From contig NC_089322.1 in the NCBI RefSeq assembly GCF_036669915.1, positions 2,790,001 to 2,854,000 on the forward strand: a DNA stretch of 64,000 nucleotides, given 5' to 3'. Numbering within the stretch: the first letter of the stretch is position 1; each line of letters begins with the position of its first letter. The notes under the pieces were generated by a model. The model was given only the letters and a program-made list of their open reading frames with translations, did not search any database and was not told the origin of the DNA. The translations under genes and the position numbers were made by a program. Shown here one piece after another: positions 21,488 through 32,529 of this stretch. This DNA comes from Pocillopora verrucosa. Taxonomy: Eukaryota > Cnidaria > Anthozoa > Scleractinia > Pocilloporidae.

Positions 21488-23812
21488 ATGTCGGGTCGGG
21501 AAGGTAATTTTTAGATTAAGTTCCGACTTCTTTTGCTGGTATGTTGTTAATTGATTCTATTATGAAGTCCACTGATCTACCATTTTTCGCAGGAGGAAAG
21601 AAAAAACCACTCAAACAGCCCAAGAAAGAAAAGAAGGAACTGGATGAGGTACAATTTTGCATGTTAGGAATCGAACGACAAATTCGTTCAAATACTTAGG
21701 CGTGCAGCTGTTATAATTCAATTTTATCCCTAATTTGAGTTGTATCTGTCTTTAATTTTTTGTTACTTATCAAAAGATACGCTGCCTTTCGATGGTGAGG
21801 ATAAATGTGAGACAGCTCTAGGGCTACACACGATCATTCTTTGATGGGCGCTCATCTAAGTTAAAGGGGTTTTCAATGAAAAGCTGTTAGAAGGCAGATT
21901 GATTTCTTCATATTCTATGGTGCGCAAGCAAAAATTTCATTTTTAAGACTATACATTTTTTCAGAAATACAATAAACTTCGTTTTCCTCTCGATCAAAGC
22001 TTCTAGAATGTGTCATGTAGAAGGGCTGTGGGGGAGGGGGTAGTGGGATGAAACTCATTGGGGGAAGGGGTTGTATGAAGGTCTGTTGTAGAGCCTAAGG
22101 AGGTATACTGTTAAGAGGTAGTCGTGGTGTGGAATAGATTTTCAGATTAACCCCTTAACTCCCATCAGTGACCAAGAAATAATTTCTCCTTACAATTTCA
22201 ATGCAATATCAAACAGACAAGTTAGGAGAAACATCAACAAAGGATGATCAGTTGATCCAATACAAAGTTTCCAGAACTAACTTCATAAGAATTGTATGGC
22301 AGACAGTGAGGAGAATTACTAATAAGATCTTGGGAATGTTAATCATTTTATTAGGTTATTAAACCTATCCCAGAGAAGCAAGTAATAGAATTTGAACTTG
22401 GTGGGGACACCTTAAGTTTCTGATCATGCTGTATACAAGGGTAATAGTGTATTTGAAAAATAACACACTTCTGATTGGCTGAAAACAAGTGCATTCTCAA
22501 GTTATATGAGTGCAAAGTTGTAACGCGAGGGCAAATTACAAAAAGTGCATGCATGCTTTCAAAATTTTTTCTGTTTCAACTTTCTGTAATATTTTTTCAT
22601 GTACATGATTAACAAGTAATAAAATGATTTCTCTTGCAGTTTGGTGTAATAAGCACTTTTCAACAACTACAAATTGCACTTGCCCTATGGGCTTCTACAA
22701 AAAAATTCACAAGAGCTTATTCACACAAAATTGTACTCAAAATCATGTTGTTACCTATAGTAATTTTTTTAGCAATTTTTTAGGATGAGGTGGCACACCA
22801 GGAGAAGATGAAGGCTGATAAAAAGGCACTGGAACAAGCAAAGGCTAAAGCAGCTCAGAAAGGACCAATGGGTATGAACAATGCTTAGTGTCTAGTTTCT
22901 TCTTACAACAATTCTGCTAAACCAACATGATTGAGAATATAAGAAAATGTTCGCAACCTAAGAAGCTTTGATTGTGAGACAAATTCTCCCAGTCAGTACC
23001 AAAGGGAATGTATAGAGAGGAGTATAGAGAAATTGGATACTGATGTTGGAGTGTCAGACCTGGGTTAATAAATCCTAAGAGTAATTATCATCTAATTTCT
23101 TCCTACAGTAATACTGCCACATATAAATCCTACAGTACAGTCGTGAGAATAAAAGAAAATTATTGCCAACCTAAGAAGCTTTGATTGTTAGATAAATTCT
23201 CCTTGTCAGTACCAAAGGGATGTATAGAGAGGAGTATTGAGAAAATCGATACTGATATTAGGATGTTAAGGCTTGGGTTAATAAATCCTAAGAGTGACTA
23301 TCATCTAACTTCTTGTTACAGTAATACAGCTGAATCATTCTTTAGGATCATGGAAATAACAGAAATGATGGCTTCCCTAAGAATCTTTCATTATGAAATG
23401 AATTCTAGCTAGTGAAATAAATCAAAATACAAATTTGTAACAAAATTTACTTAAGTTTGTTCTTGCAAAAAATCATCCCTTTACATAATACCTTTCTGAA
23501 AAAGTTTTGCTTCACAGAGGAAAATGATAACCCTTTGCAACTAAATATTAGTATGCATTTTCTCCATGCTGTTGTCAGACATTTCCGAAGGTTCTGTTAA
23601 GGAGATTTTGTTGAAAAATCAAGAGCCTCTTGAGTTGAAGATCATTTTCTATATTCTCATGACCTTAATGTTTGACATAGCAGAGATACTTTAAGGAGAA
23701 ATTGGACTTTAGTCACTTTAAGGGCTTAAATAATTAATAGTTTATTGTGTTTGATACAATCTTTCTTATTTTTCCAGGTGGAAGTGGTATAAAAAAATCC
23801 GGAAAGAAATGA
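21488..23812 (+). CDS. TMA7: Translation machinery-associated protein 7
   Basis: Small basic ribosome-associated protein, conserved from yeast to man; its precise role in translation is poorly known. Four coding exons: 21488-21503, 21593-21648, 22784-22871 and 23778-23812, all with GT-AG borders and consistent phases, giving 64 aa, the family length. It opens MSGREGGKKKPLKQPKK and closes GSGIKKSGKK, both hallmarks of TMA7; the Lys/Glu-rich middle (EVAHQEKMKADKKAL) forms the helix. Exon 1 holds only 16 coding bases. Too small and split to stand out as a long frame. It is driven from the promoter shared with ATP5F1C. Introns 2 and 3 carry MITE copies, including a tandem array of one. Confidence 0.96.
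22147..22342 (-). mobile_element. TTAA-flanked MITE, subfamily 1, reversed, in TMA7 intron 2
   Basis: TTAA at both ends; left TTAACCCCTTAACTCCCA, right end TCTTGGGAATGTTAA. The interior is the reverse of copy A. Confidence 0.8.
22891..23415 (+). repeat. Tandem array of a MITE-derived unit in TMA7 intron 3
   Basis: Units begin TCTA(G/A)(T/C)TTCTTC at 22891, 23091 and 23304, periods of 200 and 213 bp; the third is partial. The internal sequence (CTAAGAAGCTTTGATTGT, AGAGAGGAGTAT, GATACTGAT) resembles the reverse of MITE subfamily 2, so the array probably arose by tandem duplication of one insertion. Confidence 0.75.
23528..23729 (+). mobile_element. TTAA-type MITE, subfamily 2, in TMA7 intron 3
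   Basis: Begins TAACCCTTTGCAACT and ends TTTAAGGGCTTAAA. Interior like the copy at 17875 (AAATCAAGAGCCTCTTGAG, TTAAGGAGAAATTGGAC). Confidence 0.65.
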
Positions 23813-25263
23813 CATTGGATTATTTATCCTGCACAAAGTCCAAAACAAGGATCTCCCAGTTTTGCAAAGGCCTTGTACAGAACTTGTATATCCTGTAATA
23901 GTTTAGGCAATGGCAATCATTTAGTTAGTAACCAAGTTATAGATAAACATGATTTTCATTTCTAAAATGTTTTTTCTTTAATCCTTTATGATAATACAAT
24001 GATTATTATTATCATATTTTTATTATTACAATTGTTATTATCTTTTTTATTGATATTATTATTTTGCTGTTTTAAATACTTGAGTGGAGAATTTTTTCCC
24101 CTTTTCCCCACAACTTTTGACCTCTAAGATCAAATTATCAATTCTCTGTACTTTCTGCCATATATTTCACACATTTTAGCTCTGGGATTTTGGAGCTAAA
24201 TCAAACAAATCCCTCAGTTTTCTTTCTCTCTTTTAACATCACTCTTCTGCTTTCAAGTATATTTATTTTGAATGGGGTGGTTCCTTTTTCCTCACTCCTG
24301 GAAGTGAAAGGGTGTAGAATTTATCGTAAATTTTATTCTTTCTGTTACCTGTGAGACATTTAAAAACTCTTAGGAGATAAGATAGAAAAAAAAAGAAAGA
24401 AAGAAAAGTAATGCCTCAACTGAGACCTTGTATCCTTTGCATGAAAATACTTACGAAAAAATTGCATTGTGCTAATCATTGGCTACTAGGCTGCTAAAAT
24501 CTTACCCCTAAAAAGTTGCTTAACAAAAGATTTTAATTATATCAAAGTGTCTAAAGCTCAATGCACGATACTCAAAAATGCCCAAAAATGTCAATGTTAG
24601 GAAATTTATGAACACTTACTTGCTTTAAAAAAAAAAACATTTTTCGTACCTAAGTGTGAAAAAAAACTTTAGGTATTACTTAGTGAAAAAGGCAAGACAT
24701 GCAAAAACACCACTCAACTGTGGCGACCAGGCCGCCCTTGCCTGGCTAACACGTGTTGAAATCACTGCTTAAAGTAAAACATGACACCATTACGCATCTT
24801 GTCATCGTTTGATAAGGCATTGATATAACAGGCATTATGTTTTTTTTTTTAAGTTACGGGAAAAAAATAGAATATCTGTCTACCGGGCTTCTTCAGGCAT
24901 ATCAATCGTCAAATGCATCTCCCTAATGTCTTAGTAGTCTCTGCAAGTGTTCTTTAGGCGTTGCGTGACATCTCCAAGAACAGTAGTGAAAAGAGTTACC
25001 ATTTCGATCGAGGACTGCGAAGTTTCAAGGTTTTATTCGAGCCTCTTAAACGGTTCTTGCAACAGCAAGAATGGAGAGACGAAACGAGTGAAGCGATGGC
25101 TAAATGATAATACATAGTAGCGTCAATCCCTGCTTTGAACGAATGCGCGCGCATCACTTTCGTTAGAATCACTTCTTGTGCCACCCTGAGCCGACACCAA
25201 GCTGCTTGTTTTGTTTATGCACAGAGGACCCGAGTTGGTTATAGTGAAATCGAGCAACCGAAG
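23813..25263. other. Intergenic between TMA7 and CRG1
   Basis: Holds the 3' UTR of TMA7, a simple ATT-rich stretch (23998-24075), a decayed MITE, an A-rich and GAAA-rich run (24385-24410), and the presumed promoter of CRG1 (about 25100-25263, less AT-rich). No TATA box is evident and no coding frame is convincing. Confidence 0.5.
24104..24316 (+). mobile_element. TTAA-type MITE, strongly decayed
   Basis: CTCTAAGATCAAATTATCAATTCTC at the left (first half is diagnostic) and TCCTGGAAGTGAAAGGGTG at the right recall subfamily 1; the TTAA borders are lost. Confidence 0.45.
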
Positions 25264-28200
25264 ATGACCTTCTTGATTCCATTTGCTGCAACGTTTGGCC
25301 TGGGTAGGTAAAATTCGCTGACCTATAAGCTTACTATAGCAAACTAAACAAAGTAATTCTAAATTGATCGCTAGGAGGTATAGGGCGAGTCGCTTCAACC
25401 TTTGCTTGAGATCTCGTGAAATTGAATATGCATGGCCGTATTATGTACGATTCGAGGATTAAATTTCGACCGGTACAGAACTTTTCCCACTAAACCAATG
25501 AGAAATTCGTGTAAAACTGATTTTAGTGCGTATGTCTTCGTTAGTTCTTCGAAGCTGTGTAAACCTTTGGCACTCCCAGCCAATTTCAGAGAGCCCCAAA
25601 AACAAAACCACACCGACAAAATTAAGAGCGCTAGCGTTGTCTGTGATATTAGCTCTGTACTTTTCTTTCACTGTTTTTTAAGGAATGGTTCTCGTCGAAT
25701 AAAGGAAGTTGTCTGTGATATTTCTTCTGTAGCTTCCTTTCTTTTTGTTTTTTTTCAAAGAATGTTTCTCATCAAAGGAATTTTCATTACCTAAACGAAC
25801 TTTCATGGATAAGAAAGAGTCGGAAAGAGATGATTTGCATAATTTCCATCACGTTGATTTAATTTTTACTCGAACGTACGCCCATCGGAAAATAAGCTGA
25901 AATATCTCTTCTTTCAATTAAGATGATGATTTATCCGTGTTTCATTAACATCTAAATCTTTTTTTTTCGTTTCAGTTGAAATTAAATCTCATTCATACGG
26001 ATTCTGGCTTAACAACAAGGCTGTGACTAAATGCCTGGTAGCGGGGTAGGTCTCAAATTAAATAGACGACATGCCCGGCAGTAAAAAAATTTCCACGTAA
26101 CTTCTACCGAAAGGTTCTTTCAAACTTCTTAAGAGTATCTGATGTTTGTTGAGAAATGTCAAGGGATTAAAAATGTTTGTTTGGTTTTTTAGTGAACAAA
26201 TTCTCCGAGCTTGTACACACTACAATATCGCTCGACAACCGGGCGATAATATGGTGTGCACAAGCTCGGAGAGTTTGTCCACTAAAAAACCAGTGTAACG
26301 TTTGGAATCGCTTGACATTCGTTAACAAACACTTCATATTCTCAAGAAGTTTGAAAGAACCTTCCAGCGGAAATTGCGTGAAAATTTTTGACTGCCGGGT
26401 ATTTGGTCAATTTGAGACCTTGCCCAGCTGCTGGGCATTTCGTCACTGCGTAAAAGCAAACCTGTACATTTTGCTTTGATATTTGAATTCAGTAATTACT
26501 AAAATCGCGAAATACATTGTGTTTAGAATGTTGGAATCATTATATTCTTACTCTCTTTGTTTACTCGAAATTTCTCTTTACGTGCAGGCATTGTCTGGGA
26601 CATAAATTTGACATGCACGGATACGCATCCAAATTTGTAACCCGCAGCGTGACGATCTGCGTGACGATCTGCATCACGCAATATTTGGATAGAGGATATA
26701 AAGAAATTTGTAGCGTTGTTATGTCCATTCGAGCACAGTTGATAAAAGCATTAGGATACATTAGATACTAAGAGCGATTTTCTGGGTTTCCCACGATATA
26801 GTTTTAGAGAGGATATAAAAAAATTTGTAGCGTTATTATGTCCACTCGAGCACAGTTGATAAAAGCATTAGGATACATTAGATACTAAGAGCGATTTTTT
26901 GGGTTTCCCACGATATAGTTTTTGTCCATTTAAATCTTATGTAATTTCATAATCTCGTAATGCTGCTCTTTTGGATGTCAACAGTATTTGTTGTGGGAAA
27001 TCAGGCAGCGCTTCCGGACGTCGGAAAATGCACATTTATGGAATACTATTGTAAAGCACGTAACTGTGAGACAGAATTCTTTATAGAGCGGCGAAAGGAT
27101 CCCAAAGGAAGCTGTAGGTAAGTTGTTACTTATTCTTGTCGGCAATTAGGACCACTCTTTTGTGCAACGAAAATTATCCGGAAAAGAAAGAACCTGTTTA
27201 TTTGTCAGAACTGATTAGTGAGGTATATTTCTTTAAAGTGTCATTTGGTATTTGTTAAAATTTAACGATGTAAAAGGAACTATAAAATTGCTATTTCTTC
27301 AGAAATGTACAAAGTTTTAAAACATACATGTTTCGCCTTTGAGCTTTTTGCCATGAGCGCGACCCCGGCTAGGCGGGTTACCCCACCTTGAGACGTTTAC
27401 ATGGCAAACTGTCACCCCGGCTGGTAGGGATACCCCACCTGGCAGACCGGGCAACCCACTTAGCCGGGTCACCCCACCTATCATGTAAACGTGATCAAGA
27501 TAAAATAAGAAATTATATGGACAGGCGGGTTACCCCACCTAGGCGGGTTACCTCACCTACGTGGGGTCCCCCACCTCCATGTAAACAGGCCCTAACTCAC
27601 GGCTTATTCACTTGATTAAACGATTTTACTACAACGCTTTGGTTAACTCCCACTCACAACTCGCGGCTTATTCGTAGGAAACACTCACAAAAACGTCCCG
27701 TTGTAAGCTCGTGGAACAGTGTCTTATATGGGGCGATAAAACACGTGTCGCATACATGTTTGTTTGGTTATGTATGGATTCACGAAATCACTCATAAATG
27801 TCAATCAACTTAAGAATAATTAACGTATCATACAGTTTCCAACAAGGGCTGCGCATGTTTCACACTCATCAAAAAGTAGAAATAACGCATCACGAAAAAA
27901 TTGGATAGACAACTTGAAGGTTCTTGTATCACAAAAAGCATAAAATGCCAGTTCCCTGGGTTTTAATTTCGTATTTTCTCTGGTCATCAAAAATTAAAAA
28001 ATACTCAATCCTGTATCGCGCAGTAACCCTCTTTCCCCTCCCTATCATTTGATCGATCAATCAACTACATTATTCATTCATAATGATTGGATAGAAGGAA
28101 AAATTATCAACTAACAATTAAATAATATTATACTTTTTATACATTTTAGTGCTCAACACGATGAAATGCTCAATTGTGCCACAAATACTTTGAATTCTTG

Positions 28201-29445
28201 CTCTGATGCCAACTTGCCATCAAGTCTCCTGAAAGCACAGATTGAACAAAATTTCGGAGTAGATCTCTTGTGCACTAAAGGCGCTGTAGATACCCCAGCC
28301 AACATCTTTGGTAAATTGCTTCCGACTTTGCCATGCTCCGAATCTTTCAACAACGAATCAAGCACCTGTGTGAAAAACTACCATGAAAAATTTATTGCAA
28401 ATGCATCAGATCCTGCTCTTTGCAAGTAAGTATCAGTTAGTGAGCCATTGTTCCCTCAGAGGGCGAGTCGGGGTGTATTCTCTCATCAAAATAACAGGTA
28501 TATCCCTGGGATAACTTCATAAACTCCCGTCACCCCCCTTAATCCCCACCTAACGTCATCTCCCCCCCCCCCCAGCCTTTAGAGATAATGATTTCAACAA
28601 GGTCTCAATGGCGTTACTCGTTAGCCCTACAGCGGCAAAACATTTTTAGCTATTAGGAGTAAAAATTGACAGTTAAATTTCAACTGTTAGTCGTAAAAAA
28701 TGTTAACCTTAAAAGTTTTCCTCTACCACAATGTCATTTTTGTCATTTTGGTTTAACCGTACCCATAAAATGGCCAAAGTTTTAATTTGTAATAATTTTC
28801 TCGAATCATGTTTTTCAAATACTTATTTCAGTCCTGGATTAAAAGGTTATTTTTACAAATGCTGTAAAAATTTCTTTCTTTTCAACATGCAAGATAAGCA
28901 ATCTTAGGAGCCTTGCTAGAAATCTCTTAAGTTTGCAAAAACTCTAGCAGGGGCCATTTTAGGCTCAAACTACCTGAGCGGAAACAACTTTCTCCACACT
29001 GGCGTACATAAAGAACATCTAGGCCAAAAAAAAGAGAACTCGCAATCTACTTCACAAGAGTTGGGATTGAAGACTGGACCCTAGAGAAGGGCCTACATTT
29101 GGCCAAACTCACTTGAGCCCATGTAAGATTACGCATGTCGTTGAGGACATTTTTTTTCTGAGTGATTTTTATTTGCATAGGGGACAAGCTGATGCAAAGA
29201 AATGTCTGAAGAATCTGATGAAGTCTGACTGTAGCTTTCCCTCTCAGATCCAGGAAATCTTTGATCTGAGTCTTAGTGACCACAATCCTTTCTGCACCAA
29301 CAAGCGGGATCCTGGGGCGACTGGCAATGAAATATGTGATGACGTGGTAGTAAATACTAGAGATTCATCCGCTGGTCGCATAAGTAGCGCATTGAAGGCA
29401 CTTGTGCTTTCTTTCTTGTTGGCGTTATTCTTGGCGAACATGTAA
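25264..29445 (+). CDS. CRG1: secreted cysteine-rich protein, probable GPI anchor
   Basis: First member of the cluster. Core exons 26985-27117, 28150-28425 and 29181-29445 splice in phases 2 and 2. I place the start in a short exon at 25264-25303 (MTFLIPFAATFGL, donor G/GTAGGT, phase 1), which joins the acceptor TCAACAG/TA to extend the signal peptide to VFVVGNQA; this gives 237 aa. An alternative start at ATG 26960, inside the presumed intron end, gives 232 aa and also a signal-like leader. The mature part has 14 cysteines in the family order, conserved NPFC and RDPGATG, N-glycosylation sites (NES, NAS) and a hydrophobic tail (SFLLALFLANM) typical of GPI signals. Function unknown. It is the most diverged plus-strand member except CRG6. 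Confidence 0.75.
26021..26450. mobile_element. Long foldback element in CRG1 intron 1
   Basis: Two imperfect arms of about 210 bp meet near 26235. Matching marks on the arms are AGGTCTCAAATT against its inverse at 26411-26425, GGTTCTTTCAAACTTCTT near 26112 against AAGAAGTTTGAAAGAACC near 26345, and CCGAGCTTGT near 26204 against ACAAGCTCGG near 26262. It would form a long hairpin if transcribed. No coding capacity; typical of foldback-type MITEs. Confidence 0.8.
26691..26925 (+). repeat. 117-bp tandem duplication
   Basis: Two almost identical units start AGAGGATATAAA at 26691 and 26808. Differences are few, so the duplication is recent. It lies in CRG1 intron 1, just before exon 2; an ATCTGCGTGACG micro-repeat precedes it. 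Confidence 0.9.
27309..27593 (+). mobile_element. Partial copy of the CTGTTTACATGG-ended transposon
   Basis: Matches the right 270 bp of the 692-bp element at 37921-38612, ending in CCTCCATGTAAACAGGCCCT. The left end is missing. It lies in CRG1 intron 2. Confidence 0.75.
27594..27851 (+). repeat. Dispersed repeat, copy 1
   Basis: Matches 62926-63173 along its length: CACGGCTTATTCACTTGATT, AAAACACGTGTCGCATACATG and ATTAACGTATC all recur in order. Unknown class; it directly abuts the transposon end at 27593. Confidence 0.75.
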
Positions 29446-29663
29446 AACTGAGAGGCCAGTTCCGAGATTGCTTAATTGCGTTAGCTACAAAGATACTTTT
29501 CCAGATAATTTTCCTTACGAAATTCTATCAATTTCTTTGCCGAGCTCAAAATTGACCATCTCTCTTATTTCTATCTACAAACATTACGCTATCGACATTG
29601 CTGATCCTAGCAGTATGCAGGACGCGTTTCATATGAACGTCCTAAAAGACCTCGCTCACCGTG

Positions 29664-29793
29664 GAGTCTCAGTGGCTCAGTGGTGGAGCATCAAAGCGCG
29701 GAATCCGAAGGTCTGAGGTTTGATTCCTCATGGGGACTCAGAAGTTTTTCTTTGTCCCACGCTCGTGACAAAACGAAAACATCTTTCTGTAGT
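29664..29793 (+). mobile_element. tRNA-derived SINE
   Basis: An RNA polymerase III promoter is visible: A box TGGCTCAGTGGTGGAGC at 29673-29689 and B box GGTTTGATTCC at 29717-29727. The body continues GGGGACTCAGAAGTTTTTC and CTTTGTCCCACGCTCGTGAC. The tRNA-like head cannot fold to a full tRNA, so I call a SINE, not a tRNA gene. Its 3' body recurs twice at 63335-63455. Confidence 0.8.
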
Positions 29794-30027
29794 GTATTTT
29801 TATGTTTGGAGCTTATCGTATTGGGTTGCAATTACAACATTTAGATAGCATTGTAGTTTCTCGTTATTTAAAAAACTATAGTGCAGGCTTTGGTTCTCGT
29901 CAACTCTTCACCTGGTTTTCTTTATGTTCCGATATTTTCCTTATTTTGTTCTGTGATTGGTTTCAAGCTAAAACTCGTCTCGCAAAGCATCATTTTACCA
30001 ACCAGAAAGCGCAACCAAAACCAACCA

Positions 30028-30101
30028 ACTTTGTTTCCAGGGTCCTCTCTCTTCCTCTTCCCTCGGGGGGGAGGAATGAAGAGGACCCTGGGAGCGAAGT
30101 T
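30028..30101. repeat. Short palindrome
   Basis: AACTTTGTTTCCAGGGTCCT faces its near inverse GAGGACCCTGGGAGCGAAGTT around a G-run at 30065-30072. Probably a small hairpin MITE. Confidence 0.75.
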
Positions 30102-31967
30102 TATTTTTCCCTCGGAAGAGGAAAAGAGAGTTAGATATTTCATGTAAATTCAAAGGAAGTGTACCTCATTTTGTTTAATCAGGTAAAGAGTTTTGTTCTT
30201 TTGTGTCACTAAACACTGGCCTCTTTGCGTCAGTATAAATGAATATCGGATACTCCAAGCTTCTCGTTTGCAAACTGAACAATACAATGGCTATGTGATC
30301 AGTATTTTTTCCTTTAAATTTGTTTTTAAGTCATAAGAAGTAAGAGAGAGGCAAAGAGAAAGGAAAAGTTTTTTATTAAGGTAATACTTTCTCTTTTTAG
30401 ATCGATATTGTGAGTAATGACATGGAATATTAATAATAACAGATTAAGAATATAATAAAGTTTGGAAGAAGCACATCCTTGTTATTGAGAAGGAATAATT
30501 ATGAAAAATGGGGGACTAATGTTTCATTCCATGTTGTAACAACAAACACAGAGTCGATACTTGGAGAAAAATTTCCAACAGCTCCTAAAATAAATTTGGT
30601 TGTTTGCGAGGGAATAACTCATAGGAAACTCCTTGAAATAAGTAGTATGTTTCGGATAAGTATAAATTTTTTTTTACTTTATCCCAAAAAATTAAAAGAA
30701 TGATTCTTTGAATGTTCGTTTCAAAAGACAATTAGGCTGAGGCTCAGTTCTTCCTTTCAAACAAAGTTCCTTGCATTTGGATCGGCGTTCTAAATTAACG
30801 ATGCTTTTTTTGCATTGTTTCGCATTTATTTTGGGTAGGTTGAAAGTCAGTAAGTATTTGTAAATTTTGTTGACGTTACCAATTAAATAATTAGTCTTTA
30901 TTTTTGAGGAGAATTGCATTTTCTGTTAGCTGTTCTAAAACATTTCTGTAAGGTTCGAGGTAGAAGCTTTTTTTTGTTTAAGAGCTAACACGTTAAGGGG
31001 CTTTTTTCTTTTATGTAGAACAACACCATCTAACATGTCTATTGAACCCTTCTGAAAAGAAGCTTTGCGAAACATTTGCTTCAACCGACATCAGAAATAG
31101 AAAAAAGGCAGACAAGAAGAAGGTAGCTGAAGAACCCCTCCATCCATCGGAGCTTTGTTTGCCAACTTTCTCAACTTAAATGATCGGAGAGAAAATCCAG
31201 AGTTTCGATCCGCGCGCATTTAAAAGCGTCTTTCAGATGTAAACCTCAAGGATAATTTCTCGACTTCTTCACCATCTTCAGAACATTGTTCCGTACATTG
31301 TATTTATCATGAATTTCTTAAGGCGAATCTTAAGTTTTTTATTGTTTTCTTAGGCCAAAATTAAAAGACGATTCGTTCCTTCGTTCCACTTCGCGAACAT
31401 AAGATCGAAGTAACCTTTCCGTTTTATGAGAGTCTATAAATGACTTACAAGGGAAACTGACATATCCTAGGGGCTGGACTAGGAAGTTTGGTCATTTCAC
31501 GTTGTTGTTTTGCAGAGGGACAAAAAATGTACAGTGAATTATAACACACGTGTACAATTGTTCCGCTCACCAAATCGTTTGTTAAGTGACGTTCCCGTTT
31601 CCTATTATTAACTCTCACCTTACCTTATCAACCAATCAGATGCAAAAGTAAAGCTAATAGCCATTTATCACCCGCAAATCAATTTTTTCTTCGTAAACGG
31701 AAGAGTTGTTTACTTAAGTAATTATCATACACGGAAAAATCGCATCAATATCAGTATCCGACGCACTTACCCCTCCCCAAATTGAACTTGACATTAACGC
31801 TAACTTGATATCAGTTGACTGTTGTCGGATGTGTAATCTGCAGTGCAGGCGTCTTATTAGGGCGAGTTAATGCTAAGAAACACGCGATCATTTATTCAAC
31901 ACCCATGTTTGATTTCGAGATAAAGACAGCGGTGAGGGAGGGGAAGGGGAAAGGTGAAATATGTAAT

Positions 31968-32142
31968 ATTTACCTCCCCCACCCCCACCCCTTCCTTATT
32001 CTTGACGGTCACCCACCCCCTTGGTAAAAATTTCTTTCTCTCCCCAGCCTTCCGATGCAATTAAAATGAAAGATGGCAGCCATAATTTCGCTAAGAAAAT
32101 ACTGAACACTCGCTCACCAAAATTGTGCCTGCGTCTGCAGGC
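31968..32142 (-). repeat. Inverted copy of CRG intron-1 sequence
   Basis: Reverse complement matches the 3' part of intron 1 in CRG4 (about 40060-40235) and CRG5 (about 46010-46190): AATTTTGG(C/T)GAGCGAGTGTT, then GGGGAGAGAAA, CCAAGGGGG and the G-rich block. It lies about 390 bp upstream of CRG2. Confidence 0.8.
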
Positions 32143-32529
32143 CATTGGGTTTGCGGAGTTGCTTAGATACTGACGTTGATAGTAAAAATTCTCGAGTCAT
32201 GGCGTATTACCATAACTTATGAAGCAGACAAAAGATCGAAGCTGTTACCCAGACATTATTCCATCCTTTTAAAACAGGTTATTTCAAGTTATTCTACTTT
32301 TTATTCCCTTTCTTGTGCATTTTTTTTCTGCTCTTTTGTCACCATAGTTAATGTCATAAATTCATTCATTCGCGCGCTTCCTATCATTTGTCAAAGGCCA
32401 CAGCCTGGTCGCCTAACAGCTTATTGCTTTAAAATTTCCAATCAGAGGTCATTTTTAGTACTTTGTTGTTGCTGTCATTATTGTCATTTTGATTTCCTCA
32501 ACTGAGGGGCGCTCTGTTTTTTTTAAACT

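Larger units (their letters stand above)
29446..32529. other. Intergenic between CRG1 and CRG2
   Basis: Contains a SINE, a palindrome and an inverted copy of CRG intron sequence, listed separately. The rest is AT-rich without a gene I can support. A distant first exon for CRG2 could hide here, but I found none. Confidence 0.5.

Noticed and set aside
25432-25794. 120-codon plus-strand frame in CRG1 intron 1
   Set aside because: No ATG, no conserved motif, T-rich low-complexity tail; it lies inside an intron in my CRG1 model.
29664-29740. tRNA gene
   Set aside because: A and B boxes are present, but the arms do not pair as a cloverleaf and the sequence runs into a repeat body found again at 63335; it is a SINE.
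31320-31365. Signal-peptide-like MNFLRRILSFLLFS as the missing first exon of CRG2
   Set aside because: It is followed by a stop with no GT donor in the needed phase.
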